A DNA stretch of 64,000 bases, taken from contig NZ_JACHYJ010000004.1 of assembly GCF_014192745.1 (NCBI RefSeq), forward strand, positions 186,001-250,000. Reading direction: 5' to 3'. The notes beneath the pieces are model-generated. The model searched no databases and had not been told where the DNA came from. It saw only the letters and a program-made list of their open reading frames with translations. This document shows positions 8,501-15,651 of the stretch, one piece after another. The stretch's first letter is position 1. Every line of letters starts with the position of its first letter. Source of the DNA: Luteimonas sp. RC10. GTDB taxonomy: Bacteria; Pseudomonadota; Gammaproteobacteria; Xanthomonadales; Xanthomonadaceae. The position numbers and the translations under genes are program-made.

Positions 8501-11209
8501 CGCTGGTCCCAGCCGAGCCGCGAGTTCGGCTGCCAAGCCGCGGTCACCGATCGCGGCGACTTGATCGCGAGCGCCCAGCCCAAGTGGACGCATGCCTCGC
8601 ATCCAAGTCACCACCCCCTTCAAAAACGCCGTATCGGACCGATCGCGCTCCCAGTTAGCGCCGAACGCTTCCTCGCCCTGAGCATTGCCCTCCTCGATCC
8701 GACGAAGTGCTGCCTGTGCGTCGAGGAGCTTGTCCAACGCCGGCAGCAACTGATCGGCCGGGAGCTTGGGGTTGCGGAGCTGCGCACGAACCAGCCGATT
8801 TGCGGCCCGCCACTCGCCGCTAAAGAAGCGGAAGAAGCTCACGCTGCGGCTGGCGATTTGAAGCCGAGCGTCTTCCAGGTCGGTCGCCCACGCGGACTCG
8901 CGAAACACCCCGCTCAGTTCACGGCGGGCCAACTGGACCTGCTGGACCCAGTCGACCAGATTCTGGACCGAGTCGACTCCTCGATCCCAGATGCGGGCAA
9001 CCAACGCGTCGCGGTCGATCTGTGGCGCGGAGCTCGCGCGCTCCGCGAGTGCGCACATGTGGGCCACGATTTCGAACGTCAGTGGTCTCTGTTCGCCCAC
9101 CAGTTGGGCGAGCCGAGCGAGGTCGGACTCCAAACCCGAAAGATTCTGGTGGGCATCGCGCAGGGCCGATACTTCCTTGCCGAGGACGAAGTAGTCAGGA
9201 ACCTTCGACAATTCGTGACTCGTCTCCCCCCAAGCCTGTTCGAGCGCAGAATCGGCTGCAAATTCGAAGCACGCTTGGCGCAGGTCCTGCCCCCGTCGCA
9301 CGTCTTCTATCAGGCCTTCTGGGCCGGCGGGGCTTTCCCACGAGGGATGCGCCAGCGCCGCTGCCCCAAGGGGCGGTGCCGTTAACAGCGCCTTGGCCCG
9401 GTCGATTGCCGCTTTCGGGGCATCGAGCCGGCCCGAGAACTGCAGGTCGAGCATTTCGGTCAGCTCGGCGGCGCTTTGCCGCCAGTCGTCCAGCTTTCTG
9501 GCGAGATCAGCGATTTCCCGAATCAGACGGTCTCGATCATTCGGCAGGAGGGTCTCGTTCGCGACTCCGGCCCAAGCATGGCGGTCCGGGACACCCATCA
9601 TCCGAACGCGATCGCAAAGATCCTGAAGGAGCTTTTGGTTCTCTCCCACCTTGTCCCACGCCCACTCCAGCGGCGATTCGAGACGAATGCGTGTGGTGAC
9701 GTATCCCTCTCGGCGCAGTCGAACCAGGTTGCCGAACACCTCATAGGGCGTCAGCTTCGAAGGAAGCAATTCCTGATGGAGGCGTTGGGCGTGGGCATTG
9801 AGGGCGTCCCGCCGCTCGGTAAGCTGACGAACGATGGGCCCGCTGTCTTCTGGGGCTCGCGGGCTCAAGCTCCACGTGAGTCGTAGTTCTTCGAGCAGCG
9901 CGCGCTTGTTCGCCTTGTTGCTGTGAAGCTCGAGGCAGGCCGCGCCCAGACGAACCTGGTCCAAGCGTCGCTTGACCACTTCGAGTGCCGCCAGCTTCTC
10001 CGCCACGAACAACACGCGCTTCTTCTCGGCGATGGCGCCCGCGATGATGTTGGCGATGGTCTGGGACTTACCGGTGCCTGGCGGCCCCTGAACGACGATG
10101 CTCCGTCCGTTGAGCACGTCGTGGACGACAAGGGACTGGGAGCTGTCGCTGTCGACCACATGCCGCATCCGATCTGCGCTGACCGTCGCGTCGATGTCCT
10201 CGTCGTTCGTCGAAATGGCGGCGCCTGGGAAGCCCTCCGACACCACGCCTCGAAGCGTGGGGATGGCCTCCAAGCCGCCCAACTGCTCCCAGCTCGTCGG
10301 ATCCAGGTCGCGATACATCATGAATTTGGCGAACGAGAAGAGACCCAGGACCGCATCGTCCGGAACCACCGCCCAGTCCGCCTTGCCCTCAATCAGGGAG
10401 GCAACCTTGGCTAGGTAGTCGTCGATATCGAGGCTCTCGAACTCCTCGATCTCGGGAAGCTTCATCTCGAACTGGCGCTGCAGAAAAAGCTGCAACGACA
10501 GGTTTGCGACGATTTCATCCCCCTGCCAGCGGAGGTGGAACTTCTCGCCCGCATTGCTGCGCTCCAAGGCGACAGGCACCAGCACAAGCGGTGCATACCG
10601 GTCGACCTTGGGCGTGGTCGGCGCTCGCCACTTCAGGTATCCAATGCCGAGGTAGAGCACGTTGATGCCCTGCTCTTCCTGAAGCGTCCGCGCGTCGACG
10701 TAGAGGTCCAGCAGGCGCTTCTGGAGACCGGTCGGCGTCAGGCGCGTCATCAGCTGCGCGTCCCAATGGCTGACCCGCCGTCCCTGTTCGTCCAGTTCTA
10801 GATCGGGCTGCGCCAACAACTCGGGGTCCTCCGGCTCCTCCTCGAGCAGCGCGTACTCGGGATCGGCATTACCGGCGCTGACATCAACGAGGCTGGCTGG
10901 GTCGGACGTGCCACCTTCCTCGTCGAGGGCCTCGTCCACTGCTGTTTTGGGGTCAGCCCTGCCGGCCACGAAGGTGAAGCGCTTTCCGTCGATGACGAGC
11001 GTCTGATACATCGCTCGCGCCAGCTCGTTAACCACCTCTACGGTCTTGGCGTGCCCGGACCGGGGTACGCTGAGCAGCCGGTTGCGGGTCGACAGATCCA
11101 GCAGCTCCAAGCGGGCTCGATTGACCTTATCGATCAGCGAGCCCCGCTCCCGAAGCACAGAGCCGCTTTCCGGGGCATCGCCCCTCTCTTGCTCTAACGA
11201 GCTTTCCAT
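5549..11209 (-). CDS. giant DUF4011 / SF1 helicase / PD-(D/E)XK-like nuclease / DUF3320 protein
   Basis: An 1886-aa protein. A DUF4011-type N-terminus spans about residues 25-330 (LLDLSTRNRLL). A UPF1-like superfamily 1 helicase follows: motif I GPPGTGKSQT near 375, DEAS box (VIDEASQ) near 1256, GDERQLPP near 1280, YRSRHQSLI near 1336, then NIQGDERDVI and NVLISRAKSR. A long insert of roughly 700 residues separates motif I from the DEAS box. After the helicase comes a Vsr/DUF559-like nuclease fold (VDIAIAD, then IECDG and WSAEWF, about 1560-1625). A DUF3320 winged-helix-like C-terminus ends the protein. This architecture is known from bacterial defence islands, and a role in recognising or cutting foreign DNA is inference. 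The gene is divergent from the HEPN gene and has an AGGGGA ribosome site before the ATG. Confidence 0.88.
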   Translation of the reverse strand: MESSLEQERGDAPESGSVLRERGSLIDKVNRARLELLDLSTRNRLLSVPRSGHAKTVEVVNELARAMYQTLVIDGKRFTFVAGRADPKTAVDEALDEEGGTSDPASLVDVSAGNADPEYALLEEEPEDPELLAQPDLELDEQGRRVSHWDAQLMTRLTPTGLQKRLLDLYVDARTLQEEQGINVLYLGIGYLKWRAPTTPKVDRYAPLVLVPVALERSNAGEKFHLRWQGDEIVANLSLQLFLQRQFEMKLPEIEEFESLDIDDYLAKVASLIEGKADWAVVPDDAVLGLFSFAKFMMYRDLDPTSWEQLGGLEAIPTLRGVVSEGFPGAAISTNDEDIDATVSADRMRHVVDSDSSQSLVVHDVLNGRSIVVQGPPGTGKSQTIANIIAGAIAEKKRVLFVAEKLAALEVVKRRLDQVRLGAACLELHSNKANKRALLEELRLTWSLSPRAPEDSGPIVRQLTERRDALNAHAQRLHQELLPSKLTPYEVFGNLVRLRREGYVTTRIRLESPLEWAWDKVGENQKLLQDLCDRVRMMGVPDRHAWAGVANETLLPNDRDRLIREIADLARKLDDWRQSAAELTEMLDLQFSGRLDAPKAAIDRAKALLTAPPLGAAALAHPSWESPAGPEGLIEDVRRGQDLRQACFEFAADSALEQAWGETSHELSKVPDYFVLGKEVSALRDAHQNLSGLESDLARLAQLVGEQRPLTFEIVAHMCALAERASSAPQIDRDALVARIWDRGVDSVQNLVDWVQQVQLARRELSGVFRESAWATDLEDARLQIASRSVSFFRFFSGEWRAANRLVRAQLRNPKLPADQLLPALDKLLDAQAALRRIEEGNAQGEEAFGANWERDRSDTAFLKGVVTWMRGMRPLGLGARDQVAAIGDRGLAAELAARLGPALAEVQAHLSPIHESLLAGGQMLWSGEDSSLPRVPLRRLTDDTALFGQTIQACDSLKDAEALTSAQALERINALTDAQAALAALTQIDSQGAAAFGGLWEGLTSDAAALEGASRWMITNSGLRMLASRIADPQRKLDQATQQLERSGRLGGELSELFVILRFTGNDEVASDPAEVSVDAVISQLRAWEADPEGLPQWVAYIAQAKVAKRRGLKNFVDALATGTLAPDEARGTFDLAYYEAVLSAMVDRDPELATFDGKKQTELVESFCELDRSRIDLARRQVSQSHRERIPSKSGAAGPVAVVLGEMAKKRGHLPIRQLMERGAPAIQALKPVFMMSPLSVAQFLPPGSVEFDLLVIDEASQVQPIDALGAIARAKQLVIVGDERQLPPTRFFSRALGDSSPPLDDSAAPADVESILGLCLARGLPDRMLQWHYRSRHQSLIAVSNSQFYENKLLIVPSPYTSEAGVGLRFHHLPDAVYDRGGTSTNAREAKTVAMAVVAHAQTTPHLTLGVAAFSTQQRRAIFDEVELLRRQHPETEGFFTAHAHEPFFVKSLENIQGDERDVILISIGYGRDARGGVSMNFGPVSNEGGERRLNVLISRAKSRCEVFSSITDEDIDLTRGKGKGTAALKLFLHYARTGRLHIATEAIEERKKTFEQEVAKALIARGYDLHMHVGVAGFFVDIAIADPEKPGRYIIGIECDGDSYRRSKGARDRDRLREQALRDKGWQVHRVWSAEWFLRPAAELDALVRVIEAAKIEPDPFEVEAASRSRAVPIDIESVDHDDFVEVGLVSSDALPDTDPYVEANFSVPNRQQELHTVPAMRMAGFVRDVVHVEGPIHRSEVVVRIRSLWGLQRAGGRIQSAVDEGIRRAVEESMVVLQDGEFLLWPGRAIRVRDRSDVQSLTLRRPEHLPPMEMDAAILDLVRNNLGASLDEIALHVSRRLGFRTTSAQLRAVLVGRAESLVACGALELRNGLFVECAVKH

Positions 11210-11246
11210 GCTTTTCCCCTGTGGCCCGCAGCCGGAGCGCCAAAGC

Positions 11247-11252
11247 TATAAT
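11247..11252 (+). promoter_or_regulatory. perfect -10 box (TATAAT) for the HEPN/Abi gene
   Basis: A consensus TATAAT in GC-rich DNA between the two divergent island genes. No good -35 is seen 17 bp upstream. The predicted transcription start is near 11259, two bases before the first in-frame ATG (11261). Translation from the internal ATG at 11297 is therefore the simpler reading. Confidence 0.6.
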
Positions 11253-11286
11253 GCCGCCATATGGGTCGGCCTTCCAGCCGGCGAGC

Positions 11287-11293
11287 GAGAGGG
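11287..11293 (+). promoter_or_regulatory. ribosome binding site deciding the HEPN/Abi start
   Basis: GAGAGGG lies a few bases before the ATG at 11297. The ATG at 11261 has no comparable site, so this favours the downstream start. Confidence 0.5.
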
Positions 11294-11296
11294 TCC

Positions 11297-12061
11297 ATGG
11301 ACGGCCTGCGTCCGAGTGAAATCCACTGGATCGTCAACCATTACATCGGGGTATCGGGCGGCTATCTGGGCGATTTCAGCTACGCGACCCATCGCGAGTT
11401 CTACGCCGCCTATTGCGACCTGGCGATCGATCCAGAGGAATACCCTGGCACCACGACGCGCCAACGTTTCTTGGCCGTGCTGTCGTCCGCTGACCCTCGA
11501 TGTCAGGCAGCGATCGTCCGAGGCGTGGCTCGGCGTTTCCCGGCGGGGTCAGAGGTCCAGCGAACCCCAGAGGCGCAAGCCAAGCTGCTGGCGTTCGCTA
11601 GACGCTGCGCTCAAGTCGCGGCCGTGAAGCCGACATCCCCGAAGGTCGCAAGCGAGCTTGTTCGTCAAGCATTGGCAGACGCGCAATCGCTGCTGGAGGC
11701 TCAGGGACCGACGAGCGCCTTGGATCGCGTCCACACCGCTCTTCATGGCTACCTAAAAGCGGTGTGTCGGTCAGCGGGATTGGACTTGGCCACATTGCCG
11801 GCGGACCCTGGAATCACTCAGATCTTCAAGTTCATGCGTGAAAACCATCCGGCTCTACGCGATTTGGGAGTGCAGGAGGAAGCGATCCGAAAAGTGATCT
11901 TTTCGCTCGGAAACATCCTCGACGCGCTGAACCCGCTTCGAAATCGGGGAAGCTTGGCACATGCCAACGATCAGCTTGTCCATCGTGACGAGGCGCTGCT
12001 TGTCGTCAACCTTACGCGCACCATCATTCAATACTTGGATGCGAAGATAGCCATTGACTGA
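11297..12061 (+). CDS. abortive infection family protein with C-terminal HEPN-like domain
   Basis: A 254-aa protein (266 if started at 11261). The N-terminus (IHWIVNHYIGVSGGYLGDFS, then PEEYPGTT) is a conserved block I associate with proteins labelled abortive infection family. The C-terminal helical region ends with LRNRGSLAHAN, which contains Arg-x4-His, the signature of HEPN ribonucleases and of the Abi C-terminal domain. A toxin-like RNase role is inferred from the family. The internal ATG is preferred because of the -10 box and ribosome site. It is divergent from the helicase-nuclease with 87 bp between starts, and a small ORF follows 10 bp after its stop. Confidence 0.75.
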   Translation: MDGLRPSEIHWIVNHYIGVSGGYLGDFSYATHREFYAAYCDLAIDPEEYPGTTTRQRFLAVLSSADPRCQAAIVRGVARRFPAGSEVQRTPEAQAKLLAFARRCAQVAAVKPTSPKVASELVRQALADAQSLLEAQGPTSALDRVHTALHGYLKAVCRSAGLDLATLPADPGITQIFKFMRENHPALRDLGVQEEAIRKVIFSLGNILDALNPLRNRGSLAHANDQLVHRDEALLVVNLTRTIIQYLDAKIAID

Positions 12062-12071
12062 GGACGGACAG

Positions 12072-12232
12072 ATGACGACAGAGAGTTTCGAACTAAAAAA
12101 TATGCAGTCTGGATTGACGAAATCCTTCAGGTTGGCATACGCCCATCTGTAGAACTCGCTTTTGGCAGGCACCCAATTGAGGGCAAGTGGTCGTACACGC
12201 CCCAAAACGAATTCAATGACGACTTCTACTAA
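12072..12232 (+). CDS. small ORF needing a -1 frameshift (53 aa), or a broken gene
   Basis: An ATG at 12072 lies 10 nt after the HEPN gene stop, with GAGGA as ribosome site. Read straight, it gives 26 residues (stop 12150-12152). At 12095-12101 it carries the in-frame heptamer A AAA AAT. A -1 slip there continues as KKYAVWIDEILQ to a stop at 12230-12232, giving 53 residues with an acidic, aromatic end (NEFNDDFY). The downstream frame has no ATG, GTG or TTG of its own before this point. It may be programmed frameshifting, a one-base loss in an A run, or a sequencing indel. Base composition here is far more AT-rich than the flanking core genes. No family recognised. Confidence 0.4.
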
Positions 12233-12280
12233 GAAATACCTCGCTGCGCCTAGCCGCTTACGAAACGAGCTCTAGCCCAA

Positions 12281-13402
12281 TCAGTCTTGGTTCCAGCGCC
12301 GCCTGAGCAAAACGACAAAGTCTTCGATCACACGACGTGTATCCATCGACAGTACCTGCCTGACTTGATGAGCTGGAGCTAGGAACACCGGCTCCTCATG
12401 CTCACCTTGTCGCCATGGAAACTGCCCCGAATTGGGGCTAGCGTCATGCTCCTCCCTGGTGCGCCACGCGCCGCCGCCATCACCACCGAGCCTAACGGCT
12501 GGCACGATGTGGGTGATTCTCTCCGTGGGATCGATGCGCGACAGCAGCCAGGCCGCATATCCCACAGCGCTGGTCAATTTGCTAGCGACATCTTCTTCTA
12601 AGACCACGGACAGCCCCATTCCGCGCGCGGGTGGCGGCACAGGCAGGCTGACCAACAGATCACCGTTTGGCCAGAGGCACACCGACGCGCCAGGCCTGTG
12701 CCCGTCATTCTGATCCACAACCAGCGCCTCCCCTTCCAAGCGAGATCGGCTACCGGCCGCCCGATCAAAGATTGGGTGAACGCCAAAAAGTGCGCTCTGC
12801 TGGATCTCTGCGATCAGGGATGGAGCCTCTATCTCTGCAGGCCGAAGGATTGCTGAGACCGGGCCGCTAGCTATTGCCAACTGAAGCGTGTTCGCCCCAT
12901 ACCCCTTTTCCAAAGCTGGAAGGAGTCTAGTAGCCCTAGCCTTCAGCTCTTCAGGATTCAGTGGCGCTACGGCATGAGCTAGCTCGTGCCGATGAATGGC
13001 GCGGATTGCTTTGTCTTCCAAGTCTTCTGGGGAATCAAACTCCTGTCGAAAGAGTCCGCCCTCCCAGCCTCCGACTTCATTTATCAAAGCAGCCTGACTC
13101 TCTTCCGGCTGAGCGCCCGCTTGCAGAAACACGAGAATCGGCTTCCGGTTGCGCGCTTCCAAAATCTCTTCGTGAGTCGCAGAAAAACCACCTGCCTGGG
13201 GCACACCATAGCGCCCCCCCAAGATCACGATCACGAGGTCGGACTCTCGCACTCCGCCTAGGCAAGCGACTTTGGGCGAACTGGACCTTGCACCGAAATT
13301 CTCCGCATTGATGGGAGCGTGTCCCAGCCTCTCGACGGCACGCTGGACAGCTGCCCGCTCGGCCTCCATCCCGGAAATCAATGAACTAATGAAAACCTTC
13401 AT
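12281..13402 (-). CDS. DUF4062 domain protein with unrecognised C-terminus
   Basis: A 373-aa protein. Residues 1-100 match the DUF4062 pattern: MKVFISSLISGMEAERAAV, then SDLVIVILGGRYG, SATHEEILEA and KPILVFLQ. This Rossmann-like, TIR/SLOG-related domain is common at the front of NLR-like or nucleotide-sensing defence proteins. The remaining 270 residues show no NB-ARC or TPR pattern that I can see; they include an Ala/Leu-rich middle and a C-terminal Arg/Trp tail. The ATG is preceded by GAGG 8 nt upstream. It converges on the HEPN gene and the small ORF. GC is below the window average. Defence involvement is inference. Confidence 0.7.
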   Translation of the reverse strand: MKVFISSLISGMEAERAAVQRAVERLGHAPINAENFGARSSSPKVACLGGVRESDLVIVILGGRYGVPQAGGFSATHEEILEARNRKPILVFLQAGAQPEESQAALINEVGGWEGGLFRQEFDSPEDLEDKAIRAIHRHELAHAVAPLNPEELKARATRLLPALEKGYGANTLQLAIASGPVSAILRPAEIEAPSLIAEIQQSALFGVHPIFDRAAGSRSRLEGEALVVDQNDGHRPGASVCLWPNGDLLVSLPVPPPARGMGLSVVLEEDVASKLTSAVGYAAWLLSRIDPTERITHIVPAVRLGGDGGGAWRTREEHDASPNSGQFPWRQGEHEEPVFLAPAHQVRQVLSMDTRRVIEDFVVLLRRRWNQD

Positions 13403-13786
13403 TTAGACACCTCAGATATACAGTCGAGCGCCAGCGTTAAGCCGGACCAATAGCCAAGACTCCATTAGACGCTTAAACAGTCTCCTGAGCTGAGACAGCA
13501 GGGATACCTACTCCCCCTTGCTTAGATAGGTGAGTTCGACTCTCGATTGCAACACCTAATTTGTGAGGAGACCCATGTGACCTGGCCTGAGCAGCTTCAT
13601 TGCCAAGTGGAGTGCCCGTGGCCGTTAGTCGCCTGGACCAACACGAACGTCGACTCGCGCGCACGGAGTTCCGCTCACCGCTAATACTCTTTCGTTGACG
13701 CCACATACCGCTTGACAGCCACGCAAATCCCTAGCAAGCTCAACCACGGAGCGTAGAAACTCCTCAGACAGCGGTACCCACCTCCG
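13403..13786. other. 384-bp gap without a supported gene
   Basis: AT-richer than the core genome. A TTGACA lies at 13712-13717 on the + strand without a convincing -10, and a short T-arm-like string lies near 13530. No ORF with coding features was found. It separates the DUF4062 start from the structured leader and probably holds promoters for both. Confidence 0.4.
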
Positions 13787-13946
13787 ACAAACCGGTGGTT
13801 TTTTTGTGCCCGGCACTTTGCGGGCACAACCGACGCGTTGCCTGCGTCGGGAGGGCGGCTAATACAACACCCTTCGGGGAAATACGCCCGCCGTCTGTCT
13901 GCGGTTTCTAACCTCCCGACTTCCCGTCCGCCATCCGGTGGGCGGG
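13787..13946 (+). ncRNA. structured 5' leader RNA (candidate cis-regulatory element)
   Basis: Several helices fold in order. A 5-bp hairpin with a T run (13789-13805). A 9-bp stem 13804-13812/13821-13829. A 7-bp stem 13830-13836/13844-13850. A 9-bp long-range stem 13846-13854/13912-13920 that shares bases with the previous one, so the two are mutually exclusive. Inside it lie a 5-bp stem 13854-13858/13888-13892 and a CCC-TTCG-GGG hairpin (13870-13879). A 10-pair hairpin with G-U pairs and an ATCC loop (13923-13946) ends 16 nt before the AAGGAGG ribosome site of the next gene. Competing stems suggest a switch or attenuator. I recall similar leaders before DUF3077-type genes in Pseudomonas; unverified. 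Confidence 0.65.
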
Positions 13947-13976
13947 TCACTTCGATGGAATGAAGGAGGCAACATC

Positions 13977-14624
13977 ATGTCGAACCGCGAATCGAACGAT
14001 ACTGAACGCGCTGGCTACTTCCTGCCGGAAGACGACAGGACGCGGCTGACAAAGCTGCGCGACCACATGGAATTCCTGTCGCGCTTGGCGGAGCCGCGTA
14101 CGTACGATGAGGAGCAGGACGATCCGCCCGAAGTCAGCCATGGCGAGCTGGCCACGTGCCTGGCCATGTTGGCCGAGCAGGCGGAACTGGTGCTGGAGGC
14201 CATGGCCTGGCGGCCGTCGCCGAACGCGCGGCCTAGGACGCGGACAGCGGCCGAAGCAGACGAGCCGGCCATTGACCCCGACGCGACGCAGGAAGCCGCC
14301 CAGCCGACGCATGCAGCCAGCGTACCGGAGGGCTACGTCTTCGGCGTCACGATGGATCAGGCCGATGCGCTCGATCGGCTGGTGCAGATGCTGATGGCGC
14401 ACGGCGATGTCATCGCGTCCGGCCATGAAGACGACCTTGCGGATGACACCGTACCGGCACTGGGTTTGGCGATCTCGGAAGGTGCGGATGCGGTGCGGGA
14501 GATTCTGGATCAAGTGCAGGACCAGTTGATCCAGCCTGCAACGACATCGCGTTGCAGCGTGCGTGAGGAACGGGCGGCCTATGGCCCGGTACCGAAGCAG
14601 GCAACGCGTCTTTCGCTGCACTAG
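13977..14624 (+). CDS. XAC0095-like / DUF3077-like protein with two related halves
   Basis: A 215-aa acidic helical protein. The first half (GYFLPEDDRTRLTKLRDHM to about residue 78) resembles the XAC0095 family of xanthomonads. The second half (GYVFGVTMDQADALDRLVQM, residues about 120-185) has the pattern of DUF3077/DUF6124. Both halves start with Gly-Tyr and end in a similar helix, so an old duplication is plausible. An Ala/Pro/Thr linker joins them and the tail is basic. The start has AAGGAGG 7 nt upstream. It follows the structured leader and is followed by a strong terminator, so it is a single-gene unit. Function unknown. Confidence 0.75.
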   Translation: MSNRESNDTERAGYFLPEDDRTRLTKLRDHMEFLSRLAEPRTYDEEQDDPPEVSHGELATCLAMLAEQAELVLEAMAWRPSPNARPRTRTAAEADEPAIDPDATQEAAQPTHAASVPEGYVFGVTMDQADALDRLVQMLMAHGDVIASGHEDDLADDTVPALGLAISEGADAVREILDQVQDQLIQPATTSRCSVREERAAYGPVPKQATRLSLH

Positions 14625-14632
14625 CTGAGTAG

Positions 14633-14696
14633 AGGGGGCGGGTGCGCCGTTGCAGTCCTTTGGCTTTTTCGACTGGCGTACCCGCTCTCCTTTTTT
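14633..14696 (+). terminator. rho-independent terminator
   Basis: A stem of about 15 pairs, 14633-14648 with 14675-14690, followed by six T (14691-14696), just after the XAC0095-like gene. The loop is unusually long (26 nt). Confidence 0.75.
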
Positions 14697-14771
14697 GGAC
14701 AGCCGCCCTTGCTCGGCTTTTACGGTCTTCCGCGGCACATCAAGTTGCGCACAGACCGCAACAGCGAACGA

Positions 14772-14799
14772 GCCGCCCGCACAATATGGTGCGGGCGGC
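14772..14799 (-). terminator. perfect 11-bp hairpin downstream of the lipoprotein gene
   Basis: GCCGCCCGCAC and its exact complement enclose AATATG. It sits about 75 bp after the stop of the minus-strand lipoprotein gene and lacks a U run. A related hairpin follows the next minus-strand gene. Confidence 0.45.
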
Positions 14800-14875
14800 C
14801 CGGAGATCATTCGCATTCCAATCGATGTCGCGACTCGCTTTCCTGCGCCCTCGTCGATTCAAGCGAATCCGAGCG

Positions 14876-15457
14876 CTACTCTTCAATGCTGAACTCAGTG
14901 CTCGGCGCAACTCGGTCAGACGGCGCCTCCTGACTCGCCTCCACCGGCTTCTCTGGCGGAGGCGCATGCATCGTGAAGTGCTCTGCCACTACGAATGCCG
15001 GCGGTTGAACCGGCGGCGGCTTCAAGGTGGCTGATGCTTCCACCACCATACTCAGCATGCTCTGCAGCGCGGCGCCGTCTATCGATCCATTCATCGCCAT
15101 TTGGCACATGTAGAACAGCCCGAACGACAGGAATGTCGTTCGCTCGGTCGCAACGAGTGCGGACGTCGCATCCGATCTGAAGTCGCCTGCGCCACCACCG
15201 CCTGCGTTGACCTCCCCTGGCACATTGACAGTCCCCGCGCCGCCCCCGGACGTGCCAAGGTTGACCAGGCGCGTTGGCAACTGCATGCAGGCCTTGCCGC
15301 CCACTACCACTGCGGCGGCCTTGTCAGGACTCCAGGTCGTGACCGTACCGATTGTCCACTTACTCTTTCCGTAGCCCTGAATGATGGGCTCTCTTTTGAG
15401 GGTCGAGCATCCCGCACTCGCTATCGCAACAACAACCACAGCCGTGATCGCTTTCAT
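14876..15457 (-). CDS. hypothetical lipoprotein
   Basis: A 193-aa protein with a lipoprotein signal peptide (MKAITAVVVVAIASAGC, Cys17). The mature chain has a GYGKSKWTIGTVTTW block and a Gly-rich stretch around residues 70-90 (GTSGGGAGTVN, GGGGAGDF). A helical region with Met and Cys follows, then a Pro-rich acidic tail. No known family is recognised. The Gly-rich stretch suggests a flexible surface or periplasmic linker. It lies alone on the minus strand within the island, and its product should be anchored to a membrane facing the periplasm. Confidence 0.7.
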   Translation of the reverse strand: MKAITAVVVVAIASAGCSTLKREPIIQGYGKSKWTIGTVTTWSPDKAAAVVVGGKACMQLPTRLVNLGTSGGGAGTVNVPGEVNAGGGGAGDFRSDATSALVATERTTFLSFGLFYMCQMAMNGSIDGAALQSMLSMVVEASATLKPPPVQPPAFVVAEHFTMHAPPPEKPVEASQEAPSDRVAPSTEFSIEE

Positions 15458-15594
15458 GTTGCCCCCTGACCGGCAGCGTCATGCCGCCGCTGAGGCGTTT
15501 TACCACAGCCGGATACCGGTGTATGAGGAGCCCGAATTCAGGCGACGCGGGGCTCGGCTGGCGCACCACCAGCCATCCCCCAAGCGAACAACGA

Positions 15595-15620
15595 ACCGCC
15601 CGCGATGTTTCGCGAGCGGT
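15595..15620 (-). terminator. hairpin downstream of the small secreted protein gene
   Basis: ACCGCCCGCG and CGCGAGCGGT pair with one mismatch around an ATGTTT loop, about 30 bp after the stop at 15652. It resembles the hairpin at 14772-14799, including a similar flank with GCGAAC. Confidence 0.4.
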
Positions 15621-15651
15621 CCGCAGATCGCCGACTTGGCGAATCGATGAC

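Noticed and set aside
13520-13560. A T-arm-like string (GAGTTCGACTCTC) suggesting a tRNA relic or att site
   Set aside because: No acceptor or anticodon arm can be drawn around it and it does not match the 3' end of the tRNA-Ser at 5264.
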